This document shows positions 15,508 to 23,543 of a DNA stretch of 64,000 nt, piece by piece. The notes under the pieces are model-generated. The model worked only from the letters and a program-made list of their open reading frames with translations. It ran no database searches and was not told the origin of the DNA. Location of the stretch: assembly GCF_027533625.1 (NCBI RefSeq), contig NZ_JAQAGZ010000010.1, forward strand, positions 203,760 to 267,759. Direction: 5' to 3'. The position numbers and the translations under genes were made by a program. Numbering within the stretch: position 1 is the first letter of the stretch; each line of letters starts with the position of its first letter. The DNA comes from Paenibacillus gyeongsangnamensis. Its GTDB lineage: Bacteria; Bacillota; Bacilli; Paenibacillales; NBRC-103111.

Positions 15508-16911
15508 ATGGCGCATACCAGTATAATTCTTCGTGTGGAGTTGAATCATGAGCAGGTAACCTTCGGGGACGTAGCGGCCGTCATCAGTCAGGCTGGCGGT
15601 GATATTACATCCATTGACGTCATTCGGCCCGGCAAAGACTCTTCCGTCCGCGACATCACGGTCGACGTAACGGAGGCGGCGGAGTCGCAGGTCGTGGAGG
15701 CGCTGAAAGAGCGCACAGGGATCAAGCTGATCAACGTTTCGGACCGGACCTTCCTCGTGCATCTGGGCGGTAAAATCGGGGTTCAACCGAGCATGCCGAT
15801 CAAGAACCGGGATGACTTGTCCCGTGTATATACGCCTGGGGTAGCAAGAGTGTGTACGGCAATCCACGAAAACCCTCGCAAGGCCTATTCCCTGACGATC
15901 AAAAGAAACACCGTTGCCGTCGTAACCGACGGAACGGCGGTGCTCGGACTTGGGGATATCGGACCGCATGCGGCCGCTCCCGTCATGGAAGGGAAGGCGA
16001 TGCTGTTCAAGCAGCTGGCCGGCGTGGACGCATTCCCGATTTGTCTCGACACGAAGGATACGGAGGAGATTATCCGTACCGTGAAGGCGATCTCGCCGAT
16101 TTTCGGCGGAATTAACCTCGAGGATATCGGCTCGCCGCGTTGCTTCGAAATCGAAACCCGGTTGTCCGAGGAGCTCGACATTCCGGTATTCCACGATGAC
16201 CAGCACGGGACGGCGGTTGTCGTCGTAGCAGGTCTTCTCAACGCCTTGAAGGTCGTCGGCAAGCGGATCGAAACGGTCCGGATCGTAGTCAACGGCATCG
16301 GTGCGGCCGGCGTATCCATTTGCAAAATGCTGCTGGCCGCGGGCGTAACCCGCCTTGTTCCGGTTGACCGGGATGGTGCGATCGTGAACGGAGGAACCTA
16401 CCCGTATCCGATGTGGCAGTGGCTTGCGGAGCAGCCTCAGGTTGAGGGCGTCTCCGGCAGCCTGAAGGAGGTGCTCCCGGGAGCCGACGTCTTCATCGGC
16501 GTATCCCGCGGCGGTCTGCTGAACGCGGAGGATCTTCAGACGATGGCGCCGGACCGCATCGTATTTGCGATGGCGAATCCGAAGCCGGAGGTGGATCCGG
16601 AACAAGCGCTTCCGCATGTCCGGGTATTGGGTACCGGGCGAAGCGACTATCCGAACCAGATCAACAACGTGCTATGCTTCCCGGGAATCTTCCGGGGGGC
16701 GCTCGATTGCCGGGCCCGCCGCATTAATGAACCGATGAAGCTTGCTGCGGCCAGAGCGATCGCCTCCGTGGTTACGGAGAAGGAATTGAATGAGCAGTAT
16801 ATCATTCCGAGTATATTTAACGAGCAAGTCGTGACCAAGGTACGCCATGCGGTGATTGAAGCGGCTATCCTGACCGGGGTTGCCCGCCGGATTCCGCCGG
16901 ATTTCCGTTAA
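15508..16911 (+). CDS. NAD(P)-dependent malic enzyme with N-terminal ACT domain
   Basis: Oxidatively decarboxylates malate to pyruvate. Residues 1-80 are an ACT domain (IILRVELNHEQVTFGDVAAV), a regulatory ligand sensor found in one subgroup of Firmicute malic enzymes. The catalytic part shows the family motifs YTPGVARVC, VTDGTAVLGLGDIG, FHDDQHGTAVVV and a Rossmann loop VNGIGAAGVSICKML. Of the four Bacillus paralogues it looks closest in layout to the ACT-bearing type. The 467-residue length fits. It is monocistronic with a terminator downstream. Confidence 0.92.
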   Translation: MAHTSIILRVELNHEQVTFGDVAAVISQAGGDITSIDVIRPGKDSSVRDITVDVTEAAESQVVEALKERTGIKLINVSDRTFLVHLGGKIGVQPSMPIKNRDDLSRVYTPGVARVCTAIHENPRKAYSLTIKRNTVAVVTDGTAVLGLGDIGPHAAAPVMEGKAMLFKQLAGVDAFPICLDTKDTEEIIRTVKAISPIFGGINLEDIGSPRCFEIETRLSEELDIPVFHDDQHGTAVVVVAGLLNALKVVGKRIETVRIVVNGIGAAGVSICKMLLAAGVTRLVPVDRDGAIVNGGTYPYPMWQWLAEQPQVEGVSGSLKEVLPGADVFIGVSRGGLLNAEDLQTMAPDRIVFAMANPKPEVDPEQALPHVRVLGTGRSDYPNQINNVLCFPGIFRGALDCRARRINEPMKLAAARAIASVVTEKELNEQYIIPSIFNEQVVTKVRHAVIEAAILTGVARRIPPDFR

Positions 16912-16987
16912 GCGTCCCGAAGCTTATCATACAAGGGGCTGTACCAAAAGGGTCTAGCGGAATCAACTAGACCCAAAATTCCAATAA

Positions 16988-17034
16988 AGAAGCTTCCAAA
17001 CCCACTGTCAAGGTGAGGATGGAAGCTTCTTTTC
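16988..17034 (+). terminator. Terminator of the malic enzyme gene
   Basis: AGAAGCTTCC pairs with GGAAGCTTCT at 17021-17030 and runs into TTTTCT. An extra hairpin (GGGTCTAG/CTAGACCC) lies just before it at about 16950-16975. Confidence 0.8.
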
Positions 17035-17112
17035 TGCTAACTCAGCAATCTATGTGGGGCATAAAAAATGTAAAATGACTTTTGAGATAGCCCCCCTTGT
17101 GCTTTCCTGCGC

Positions 17113-18495
17113 TTATGATTTGGATAAGCTGCCGTGATTCCATTCCGGAAGGTCGCGCCATGTCCGGCCTTCACCGTTGAATTGAGGCAGCCAAGGCGCA
17201 AGCGCCTCGAACATTTCGTCGCACATGCGCCATACCTCGTCGGTCGTGCAGACCGCGGCGGTCAGCGGATCATGCAGGACCGCCTGCTTCACGAGCGTGC
17301 GGTCTCCGGTAAGCGCCGCTTCGACGGCCATCTCTTGAACGCTGACACTTGTGCGGCAGGTCGCAGCGCAGGCCAGCGGAAGATCGCCGACGAACGTCGG
17401 CTGAATGCCGCTGCGGTCCACATAGCACGGGATCTCAATCGTACATCCGTCCGGAAGATTCGTAATGAGGCCGCGGTTCCCGATATTGAAATGGCCGCGG
17501 TACACCCTTCCCGTCTCAAGCGCCTCCAGGATGTAGGAGCCGTGCTCCTCCGAGCGTTCGCCGAGCCGGATGAACTCTTTTTCACCGCTCAGCCACTTCG
17601 GGTAGTTTTCCTTATATTCGTCGCCGCGGCTCAGGCAATGGTTCAAATAACCGCCGGTTTCCCCGCCGATCCATACCTTGTCATAGACCCATCGGGCCGT
17701 TTCTTCCTTGCCGCGCTTGCGGTACCAGGGCAAATATTCGCTCAAATGCCCGTTCGATTCGGTGGAGAAGTATCCGAAGCGGCGGAGCACATCGATGCGG
17801 CACGGTTCCTGCAGCGAGATCTCCGGGTGCCGCTCCATCGAAGGCAGGATCTCGGGGAGCAGATTGCGCCCTCGATGGGACACCTTGACGAACCAGGTTT
17901 GGTGGTTGATTCCCGACGCCGTATAGTCGATTTGCTCCTTGGGAAGGCCAAGCGCCTTCGCGATCAGCGAATGGCTGTGCTGTACGCCGTGGCAAAGCCC
18001 AATCGCGCGTACGCCCCCGGCCCGACGCAGAGCCCACGTGTTCATCGCCATCGGATTGGAGTAGTTGAGGAGCAGCGCGTCCGGAGCAAGCTCTCTCATA
18101 TCGCGGGCAATATCCAGAAGCACAGGGATCGTCCGCAGGGCGAAGAAAACGCCTCCCGGTCCGAGCGTATCGCCTACGCATTGGTCAACGCCGTACTTCA
18201 GCGGAATTTCGATATCACGGCGGAACGCCTCCAGCCCGCCTACGCGAGCCGTACAGAAGACGTAGTCGGCTCCGGCGATCGCCTCCCGCTGATGAAGCGT
18301 AGCCCGAATCGACGCCGGCAGGCCGTTCGCTTCGATCATTTTGCGGCATAGGCCCGTCACCATCGTTAAATTTTCCTCATCGATGTCCATGAAACGAAAT
18401 TGCGCATCCTGAAATTCAGGTACGGATAAAATGTCCATCATGAGCCTGCGGGTGAAGCCGATGCTTCCTGCACCGATCATGGCAATTTGAATCAT
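17113..18495 (-). CDS. melA: Alpha-galactosidase / alpha-glucosidase, GH4 family
   Basis: Hydrolyses alpha-galactosides or alpha-glucosides by the NAD+- and Mn2+-dependent redox-elimination mechanism of family GH4. The 460 residues start with the NAD loop IGAGSIGFT. Other family elements are the metal and catalytic segments NYSNPMAMNTWAL and GLCHGVQHSH (metal Cys-His), plus GINHQTWFV. The start is ATG 18495 with GGAGG just upstream; the longer frame to 18573 lacks a site. It is divergent from an AraC regulator, which probably senses the sugar. Whether the substrate is melibiose cannot be told, so the symbol is by family. Confidence 0.85.
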   Translation of the reverse strand: MIQIAMIGAGSIGFTRRLMMDILSVPEFQDAQFRFMDIDEENLTMVTGLCRKMIEANGLPASIRATLHQREAIAGADYVFCTARVGGLEAFRRDIEIPLKYGVDQCVGDTLGPGGVFFALRTIPVLLDIARDMRELAPDALLLNYSNPMAMNTWALRRAGGVRAIGLCHGVQHSHSLIAKALGLPKEQIDYTASGINHQTWFVKVSHRGRNLLPEILPSMERHPEISLQEPCRIDVLRRFGYFSTESNGHLSEYLPWYRKRGKEETARWVYDKVWIGGETGGYLNHCLSRGDEYKENYPKWLSGEKEFIRLGERSEEHGSYILEALETGRVYRGHFNIGNRGLITNLPDGCTIEIPCYVDRSGIQPTFVGDLPLACAATCRTSVSVQEMAVEAALTGDRTLVKQAVLHDPLTAAVCTTDEVWRMCDEMFEALAPWLPQFNGEGRTWRDLPEWNHGSLSKS

Positions 18496-18526
18496 CGTAA
18501 TCCCTCCGATATATATCAAATATGTA

Positions 18527-18612
18527 CCTTTCGCGATTGACATGTCAGCCGGTTCAGTTCCATAATAAGGCATATCCGCGAAGGGTTACAATGATAACAT
18601 ATTAGCGAAAGG
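18527..18612. promoter_or_regulatory. Divergent control region between melA and its AraC regulator
   Basis: Three near-identical 8-mers sit here: CCTTTCGC (18527-18534), and its complement form GCGAAGGG (18578-18585) and GCGAAAGG (18605-18612). The last doubles as the ribosome site of the AraC gene. A minus-strand promoter TTGTAA, 18 bp, TATTAT is possible for melA. The spacing suits AraC half-sites, but this is inference. Confidence 0.4.
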
Positions 18613-18623
18613 ATGCGACTATA

Positions 18624-19520
18624 GTGCTGTATCCTCACGAAGCATACGAACGGACCAGCTTCGGCTTTAAATATTTGAGCGCACCCAGCCAGCCACTGCG
18701 GCTGATCAGTATCGGCTGGGAGCATGTGAACTCTCCGTCGTACCGGTGGCATGGACTGCACAGGGGCGGCGGCTTCGCCATCTTCCAATACACGCTGAGC
18801 GGGCGGGGAATGTTTCGGGATGGTGAACGTACCTTTGCGCTGCCGAAGGAAACGGGATTCTTCACGGTGGTGCCGAGCGATCAGGAGTACTATTATCCGG
18901 AGGGAGGGGAGGGGTGGGAGTTTCTGTATGTGCTTGTGGCGGGTACGGATGCGCTGAACCATTGGACGGAGCTGACCCGTGCCTTCGGGCCGGTGCTGTC
19001 GCTGCAAGGGCATCAGGAGCCCGTGCGGCTGCTCAGCCAGCTTTACGCCGAGATCTGCCGGCAACCACAGCTCGATAAATACACGATATCCGCCAGACTT
19101 TACGAATGGCTGATGTCTCTGCACCGGCTGGCGGAAGGACGCGATATCGTTCGGGGAACGGAAGAGCTGCCCGATTCGATGCGGGCTGCCGTGAAGCTGA
19201 TGAAGGGCCAGTATATGATGGATTTGTCGGTAGACGACTTGGCGGAGGCGGCCGGTCTGACGAAGTATCACTTCTGCCGGCAATTTCTGAAGAAGACGGG
19301 ACTGAAGCCGAATCAGTATTTGCGCAAAATCCGCGTCGAGCAGGCGGCCTGGCTGCTCCGGCACACGGACAAAACCGTCGATGCCGTAGCGCGGGAAACA
19401 GGCTTCGGTTACACGAACTATTTCATCAAGGTGTTCCGTTCGTTCGTAGGAGCCACCCCGCAGGAATACCGGCTGGGCCAAAGAGGCGATCCGGTGTATT
19501 TCCTGCGGATTGAGCCTTGA
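18624..19520 (+). CDS. AraC family transcriptional regulator (next to melA)
   Basis: A 298-residue regulator with an N-terminal cupin-like sugar-sensing domain (YTLSGRGMFRDGERTFALPK) and a C-terminal double helix-turn-helix. The first helix-turn-helix is seen as LAEAAGLTKYHFCRQFLKKTG and the second ends VARETGFGYTNYFIKVFRSF with the family close GATPQEYR. GCGAAAGG precedes the GTG start. Divergent placement from the GH4 gene suggests it activates melA and itself responds to an alpha-galactoside. Confidence 0.9.
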   Translation: MLYPHEAYERTSFGFKYLSAPSQPLRLISIGWEHVNSPSYRWHGLHRGGGFAIFQYTLSGRGMFRDGERTFALPKETGFFTVVPSDQEYYYPEGGEGWEFLYVLVAGTDALNHWTELTRAFGPVLSLQGHQEPVRLLSQLYAEICRQPQLDKYTISARLYEWLMSLHRLAEGRDIVRGTEELPDSMRAAVKLMKGQYMMDLSVDDLAEAAGLTKYHFCRQFLKKTGLKPNQYLRKIRVEQAAWLLRHTDKTVDAVARETGFGYTNYFIKVFRSFVGATPQEYRLGQRGDPVYFLRIEP

Positions 19521-19531
19521 CTCGCGTGAAG

Positions 19532-20377
19532 CTAGGGCAGGAAGCCGGCCTGGCTGACGAAGATGGCGCCGTCGTCGTAATGCTGCCGCAGCTGCTCCAG
19601 CACGCGGCGGATGGCGTCCGGCGAATACCAGGCGCCGTAGCCTTCGGCGTCATGAATGCGGCGAATGCCGAGCCGTTCGGTGCGCCTGCCCAGGCTGCCG
19701 TCACCCAGGAAGAAGTCGTCGACGCATAGCCGGTGGACGCCCGTGGAAGCGAGCGTCGCGGCGAACCGATCACTGCACGGCAGCACGGGCGATACGGCTA
19801 CCTGAGCCGGAATGCCGGCCTGCGCGAGCAGGCGCAGCGCTTGCAGCCGTCCGGGGATGGGCGGCGCTGCCGGTGTAAATGCTTTGCGGACGGGCTCCAG
19901 ATCGGTCTCGACCGTCATGCTCACACGCACCCGTTCGCCAAGGCGCTGCAGCAGATCGATGTCCCGGGTCACCAGCGGACTGCGCGTCTGCACGAGCAGG
20001 AAGTCCGGCATCGTCTCCGACTCTGCCATGATCTCAAGAAGGGAGCGTGTCAGCCGGGTGCTGTACTCCGCAGGCTGGTACGGATCGGTGGAAGAGGACA
20101 TGAACACCGTGACCGGGCCTTTGCGCTTCGCACGGCGGAGCTCTTTGGCGAGGAGGGGCGCGGCGTTTTGTTTGACGTCCACCCAGCTTCCCCAGGCGTC
20201 TTTGCGGAATTTGGCGACGGGCATCTCTCTAACGTAACAGTAACTGCAGGCGAAGGCACAGCCCGCATACGGATTCAGGGTATGGGTGTAGCCCGTCAAG
20301 TAACCGCTTGCCGGATTCAGCAGCCGGGAAGGGGGACGGTACTGGATGGCGACGGGGCCCATTCGTTCCTCGTTCAT
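19532..20377 (-). CDS. Radical SAM protein, SPL/Rv2578c type
   Basis: A radical SAM enzyme of 281 residues. The iron-sulfur triad is CAFACSYC (CxxxCxxC), preceded by the NPYAGC context typical of the spore photoproduct lyase-like Rv2578c family. The SSSTDPYQP and VSMTVET strands fit the SAM barrel. True spore photoproduct lyases are longer and keep a C-terminal catalytic Cys; this one does not show it, so the substrate is unknown. The start ATG 20377 follows TAAGGAGGCGGC. It lies 10 nt after the broken MOSC gene and was probably co-transcribed with it. Confidence 0.85.
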   Translation of the reverse strand: MNEERMGPVAIQYRPPSRLLNPASGYLTGYTHTLNPYAGCAFACSYCYVREMPVAKFRKDAWGSWVDVKQNAAPLLAKELRRAKRKGPVTVFMSSSTDPYQPAEYSTRLTRSLLEIMAESETMPDFLLVQTRSPLVTRDIDLLQRLGERVRVSMTVETDLEPVRKAFTPAAPPIPGRLQALRLLAQAGIPAQVAVSPVLPCSDRFAATLASTGVHRLCVDDFFLGDGSLGRRTERLGIRRIHDAEGYGAWYSPDAIRRVLEQLRQHYDDGAIFVSQAGFLP

Positions 20378-20387
20378 AAGCCGCCTC

Positions 20388-20928
20388 CTAAGGAATGAGA
20401 ATGCGGACGGCATCTCCCTCCGAGATCCGGCCCTCGCGTTCCACCGAGCATACGATGCCGCGCTTTTTCTTCGCCGCCTTCACGAAGCGGGTGCTGAGCT
20501 CTTCCCGCCCCAGCGCTTCGGCGATCACTTCGCCGGGTCCGGTGCACGGCAGGTTCTCGCCTTCGCAAATGAGTCCCGTCCCATCGGGAAAAAGGAGACG
20601 AGCCCCCTGCGGCAGCTGCGTCAGTTCAGGGCGGCCGGAGAGCAGAACATTGGCGCCCAGCGATTCCGGCAGAATGTCTTCAATATCCAGCCCAAGAGCG
20701 GTCGCTCGGAGCTCCTCTGCGGAGACAAGGCTGAGCTGAAGCCGGTTGGCGATCAGTATTCCTCGGGTAAAACTTCTGCCGAGAGTCAGCGGGCCGCAGC
20801 AGCCCGTAATGACGGTCGCCCGGGATTCCGCCCAGCTCGACCTCAATCGAAGGTTCCCGGCGGGTGATGAAGGAGTCCAGCTCCCGCGCTGCCAGTACGG
20901 CCAAGACTTGAGCCTCCAGAGTTTGCAT
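20388..20928 (-). pseudogene. MOSC-domain protein, frameshifted
   Basis: Two minus-strand frames together make one MOSC protein. Residues from the ATG at 20928 read MQTLEAQVLAVLAAREL through GIPGDRHYGLLRPADSRQKFYPR. The frame then shifts near 20758-20766 and continues as GILIANRLQLSLVSAEELRA to the MOSC segment GANVLLSG and CTGPGEVIAE. One base appears lost at the CCGAGGAAT run. MOSC proteins carry sulfur via a conserved Cys; C in LPCTGPG is retained. It may be a recent null mutation or a base-call error in a G-run. Confidence 0.75.
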
Positions 20929-20957
20929 GGTATCACCCTTCCTTGTAAAAGAATAAA

Positions 20958-20997
20958 CACCCGGCAGTAGGAGCCGATAGGCTAACCGTGCCGGGTG
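20958..20997 (-). terminator. Terminator of the HMGL-like aldolase gene
   Basis: CACCCGGCA pairs with TGCCGGGTG over a long loop, then TTTATTCTTTT on the minus strand. Confidence 0.75.
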
Positions 20998-21037
20998 CTG
21001 CTATGCGATAGGTTCGGGGTCATCCCCCTGCTCCGAA

Positions 21038-22003
21038 TCAGTCCGAATGATGGTTGGTCGGCATAACTTCGGGAGAGGTCAGCTTGTCGTAGAACTCAAC
21101 CAGCTTATCCTTCTCGTCGCTTGCTCGCTGCGCCATGGCCGCGCGCGGATGCTCGTTCAGGACGCCGGCCACCATGTAAGGAATAACATAGCCCCATTCC
21201 CACTTCTGGCTCATCGGAATCATATGCTTCTCGATAATGTCGATCAACGGACGAAGGTCGTATTTAGGATTTTTCAAGTAGCTGACGATCAGCTCCGTCG
21301 GGCAGTTGCCCGCAGCGCGGCCCATGCCGTATACGGAGGAATCGAGGAACTGCACGCCTTTGTTCGCGCCCACGATCGTGTTGGCGAAGGCAAGCTGCAT
21401 GTTGTTGTGCATATGGACGCCGAGCTTCTTATTCGGCAGCTGGCGCTGGAATTTCGAGATGAGGTAGTCGATGTCCTTCGGATCCATGCTGCCGTAGGAG
21501 TCTACGACATACACAACGTCTACCGGACACTTCGCAATTTCCTCGAACGCTTCGTTCAGGTCATTCTCCATCACGTGGGAGAGCGCCATGATATTGATCG
21601 AAGTCTCGTAGCCGTAGCCGTTGAATTTATTCACGAGGTCGATCGCTTTGTCTACATCCTTAATGTAGGTGGCCACGCGGATCAGGTCCAGTTGGCTTTG
21701 CTCGCGGGGCAGAATGTCCTTCTCGTCGACGCGGCCGATATCCACTAGAGCGGACAGCTTCGTTTCTTTCTTCTCCGAAATGACTTCCTTTAGGAAATCC
21801 TCGTTCAGGAAGCGCCAAGGACCGGCATCGGCGCCTTTAAGCAGCTTGGCGGAGTTTTTGTAGCCGATCTCCATATATTCTACGCCGGCTTCGCTCAGAC
21901 CGTAATACATGTCCTTCACGAATTGGACGCTAAAGTCCCAATTATTGACTAATCCTCCGTCACGGATGGTACAGTCGAGAATACTGTGATTGTCTCTGGT
22001 CAT
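21038..22003 (-). CDS. HMGL-like aldolase catalytic-domain protein
   Basis: A 321-residue TIM-barrel protein of the DRE-TIM metallolyase superfamily, which includes hydroxy-oxovalerate aldolase, isopropylmalate synthase and HMG-CoA lyase. The signature DCTIRDGGLVNNW and the metal-binding histidines GVHMHNNMQLAFAN are present, followed by DSSVYGMGRAAGNCPTEL. There is no synthase regulatory domain, so it is the lone aldolase type. In some genomes such genes sit in polysaccharide or nucleotide-sugar clusters; here it stands alone. Its exact substrate is unknown. It has its own promoter and an unusually long leader. Confidence 0.8.
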   Translation of the reverse strand: MTRDNHSILDCTIRDGGLVNNWDFSVQFVKDMYYGLSEAGVEYMEIGYKNSAKLLKGADAGPWRFLNEDFLKEVISEKKETKLSALVDIGRVDEKDILPREQSQLDLIRVATYIKDVDKAIDLVNKFNGYGYETSINIMALSHVMENDLNEAFEEIAKCPVDVVYVVDSYGSMDPKDIDYLISKFQRQLPNKKLGVHMHNNMQLAFANTIVGANKGVQFLDSSVYGMGRAAGNCPTELIVSYLKNPKYDLRPLIDIIEKHMIPMSQKWEWGYVIPYMVAGVLNEHPRAAMAQRASDEKDKLVEFYDKLTSPEVMPTNHHSD

Positions 22004-22178
22004 GGTACAATTACTCCTCTCAAAAATGGGGCCGAACGACGCTTCGGTCGGGCATGCAATTGATCCGAAGCGGCCGGCAAGCTTTTCCGGCTTTCGGTAC
22101 TTTTCGGCTTTTAAGCTTTCAAGCGATAAAGTATCTCTATTACTTTTCTAATATGTCATAACAATTTCCACTTGTCAA
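22004..22178 (-). promoter_or_regulatory. Promoter and ~130-nt leader of the aldolase gene
   Basis: On the minus strand TTGACA (22178-22173), 17 bp, CATATT (22155-22150) forms a good sigma-A promoter. The transcribed leader of about 130 nt contains GCCGG/CCGGC and CCGA/TCGG stems. It matches no riboswitch that I can recognise. Confidence 0.5.
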
Positions 22179-22497
22179 TGATAACAAATTCCAGAGAGCT
22201 AGGCAAACGGAAAAGATACATTTTATAGCCTAAATTCACTTCATTCTGACACGGTATTCCATCGTTCTGCAGCAAGAAAGCCGATTTGCGTACATATCCC
22301 GCGGAAAGTTGATTTTTGCCGGAGCCGCTTTAAGTAGACAATGCTTTCGCCCGTTCCGCTTCAACCGGCAATCTTTTTTCTTCGCATGCTAAGAATCGAT
22401 GAAAATTTCAATCAGACAGCACTATTCACTTGCTTTCAGCAAAAAAATCGCGTTGGCTATTTACAAAAAATACCTATTTTTCGCAAATACGAGCTTC
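22179..22497. other. AT-rich upstream region of the candidate RiPP precursor
   Basis: About 320 bases with no gene. It is AT-rich and holds short A/T tracts, such as the stretch before the -10 box, but no repeat shared with other parts of the window. Confidence 0.4.
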
Positions 22498-22527
22498 TAT
22501 AATAAAGTTATGATACAAAAAGTATCA
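22498..22527 (+). promoter_or_regulatory. Promoter -10 box and palindromic operator of the 54-residue peptide gene
   Basis: A TATAAT box (22498-22503) has a weak -35. Eight bases later comes TGATAC-AAAAA-GTATCA (22511-22527), a perfect 6-bp inverted repeat over the transcription start, as expected for a repressor site. Confidence 0.5.
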
Positions 22528-22553
22528 ATGCGATGCCAAGGAGGTGAAAGGCT

Positions 22554-22718
22554 ATGGAAAAGAAACGGTACTCCAAGCCGGCAGTGCTTAAGCATGAGGG
22601 AATCCAATTTGAGACCGGTTTATCAAGCTGCATCAAAGTCGCCACGGTGGACAATACCCATCCTCCGGAAAAAGTTTGCCTTCGTCCCGACCATACTTGG
22701 GGCCCGCTGCCTAAATAG
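22554..22718 (+). CDS. Candidate RiPP precursor peptide (54 residues)
   Basis: A small gene with a perfect ribosome site (AAGGAGGTG, 22538-22546, 7 nt before ATG), its own -10 box and a strong terminator. The peptide has a basic N-terminus with Y6-S-K-P9, then HEGIQFETG and a C-terminal half with two cysteines (26, 42) and many Pro and charged residues, ending WGPLPK. A YxxP start followed by a Gly-Thr region resembles leaders of lasso and related RiPPs that are bound by RRE domains. No modifying enzyme or transporter is nearby. A RiPP precursor acted on in trans is inference; a small cytosolic protein of another kind remains possible. Confidence 0.6.
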   Translation: MEKKRYSKPAVLKHEGIQFETGLSSCIKVATVDNTHPPEKVCLRPDHTWGPLPK

Positions 22719-22763
22719 TCGGCTGCCCTAGAAAGGGCTTTAACAATGAAACGGCAAGAAACG

Positions 22764-22810
22764 AAGACCGTTATCTGGTTCTCTTAAGAATCAGAAGCGG
22801 TCTTTTTTTT
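22764..22810 (+). terminator. Terminator of the 54-residue peptide gene
   Basis: AAGACCG pairs with CGGTCTT around an inner GATTCT-type stem, then eight T. It begins 45 nt after the stop. Confidence 0.85.
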
Positions 22811-22811
22811 A

Positions 22812-22916
22812 GTTGATTAAGAATATAAGTTTTTCGTAACTTATAGCTTCGCATCAACCTTGGTAAACGCGCTGGTCCTTATAAGACAAGGACAGCGTAG
22901 CCGTTTATCCTGGTTG
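22812..22916. repeat. Repeat family C, copy 1
   Basis: About 105 bp, the reverse complement of 41293-41400. It folds into two hairpins: GTTGAT...ATCAAC with inner ATAAGTT/AACTTAT, then TAAACG...CGTTTA with inner GTCCTT/AAGGAC. Substitutions between the copies keep both stems. It abuts the T-run of the peptide terminator on one side and the terminator of DUF4870 on the other. Confidence 0.8.
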
Positions 22917-22926
22917 CAAAAAAATA

Positions 22927-22951
22927 CCGCCCTCGGATAGTACAAGGGCGG
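22927..22951 (-). terminator. Terminator of the DUF4870 gene
   Basis: On the minus strand CCGCCCTT, loop, GGGCGGT then ATTTTTTT. It lies 30 nt past the stop. Confidence 0.8.
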
Positions 22952-22980
22952 CTTGGCGTCGTTCATCCCGCGGGTTCAGG

Positions 22981-23364
22981 CTAGGGCGCTTTGATCAGCG
23001 TAAAAAGGGAACCGATGACCGGGAGCGGCTTCAAGAACCCGCTAGCGGCGTTCAGAATCCCGATAATCGTCAGAACCAGCACGCCCAGGTTGGCCAGCGG
23101 CACGAGCAGGAGCCCGAGCAGCGGGATCAGGCCGAGCACGATATTGGCTGCAATGGCGGCCAGCAGCAGGAGGAGTCCTTGATTGGCGTGGTACATGGCG
23201 AATCTGGAATTTTTGGCGGCCAGCAGCGGCAGGAAGAACAGGATGTAGGCCAGCACGGCGGCCCATTTGTTCGCTTGCACATCATCTGCCGTCGCTTTCG
23301 GCGGTTCGGCGCCGCTTTGGTTCGGCTCGTCGGCTTCCGGCCGTTCGGGCGGATAAGTGGACAT
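22981..23364 (-). CDS. DUF4870 membrane protein
   Basis: A 127-residue membrane protein. A hydrophilic, proline-rich N-terminus (about 1-30) precedes DUF4870: NKWAAVLAYILFFLPLLAAKNS, FAMYHANQGLLLLL, and two further helices to residue about 115. The HANQG motif is the family mark. Function is unknown; members are often near stress or transport genes. The start is ATG 23364, behind AAGGGAG; the frame open to 23661 has no supporting site. Confidence 0.85.
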   Translation of the reverse strand: MSTYPPERPEADEPNQSGAEPPKATADDVQANKWAAVLAYILFFLPLLAAKNSRFAMYHANQGLLLLLAAIAANIVLGLIPLLGLLLVPLANLGVLVLTIIGILNAASGFLKPLPVIGSLFTLIKAP

Positions 23365-23543
23365 GGGGCAGTACTCCCTTCTTTTTCTTGGAATGGGCGG
23401 GCAGGGACATCCTGCCGCTATCATCCTATGCCTCCCCGATCTCCGGTATGTCCCGCCGGAAGCGGAGGAATAGATTTCCTGGTGCCCGGGAAAGCTATAG
23501 CCGATCATTGCCAAAATTGATGTGACAAAGGAGGGCGTTTGCG

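Noticed and set aside
22004..22150. c-di-GMP, purine or M-box riboswitch in the aldolase leader
   Set aside because: None of the conserved core sequences of these classes could be found by eye.
19532..22718. RiPP gene cluster of the radical SAM gene and the 54-residue peptide
   Set aside because: The radical SAM protein is an SPL/Rv2578c type without SPASM or RRE domain, and an unrelated aldolase gene lies between. A joint system is not supported.
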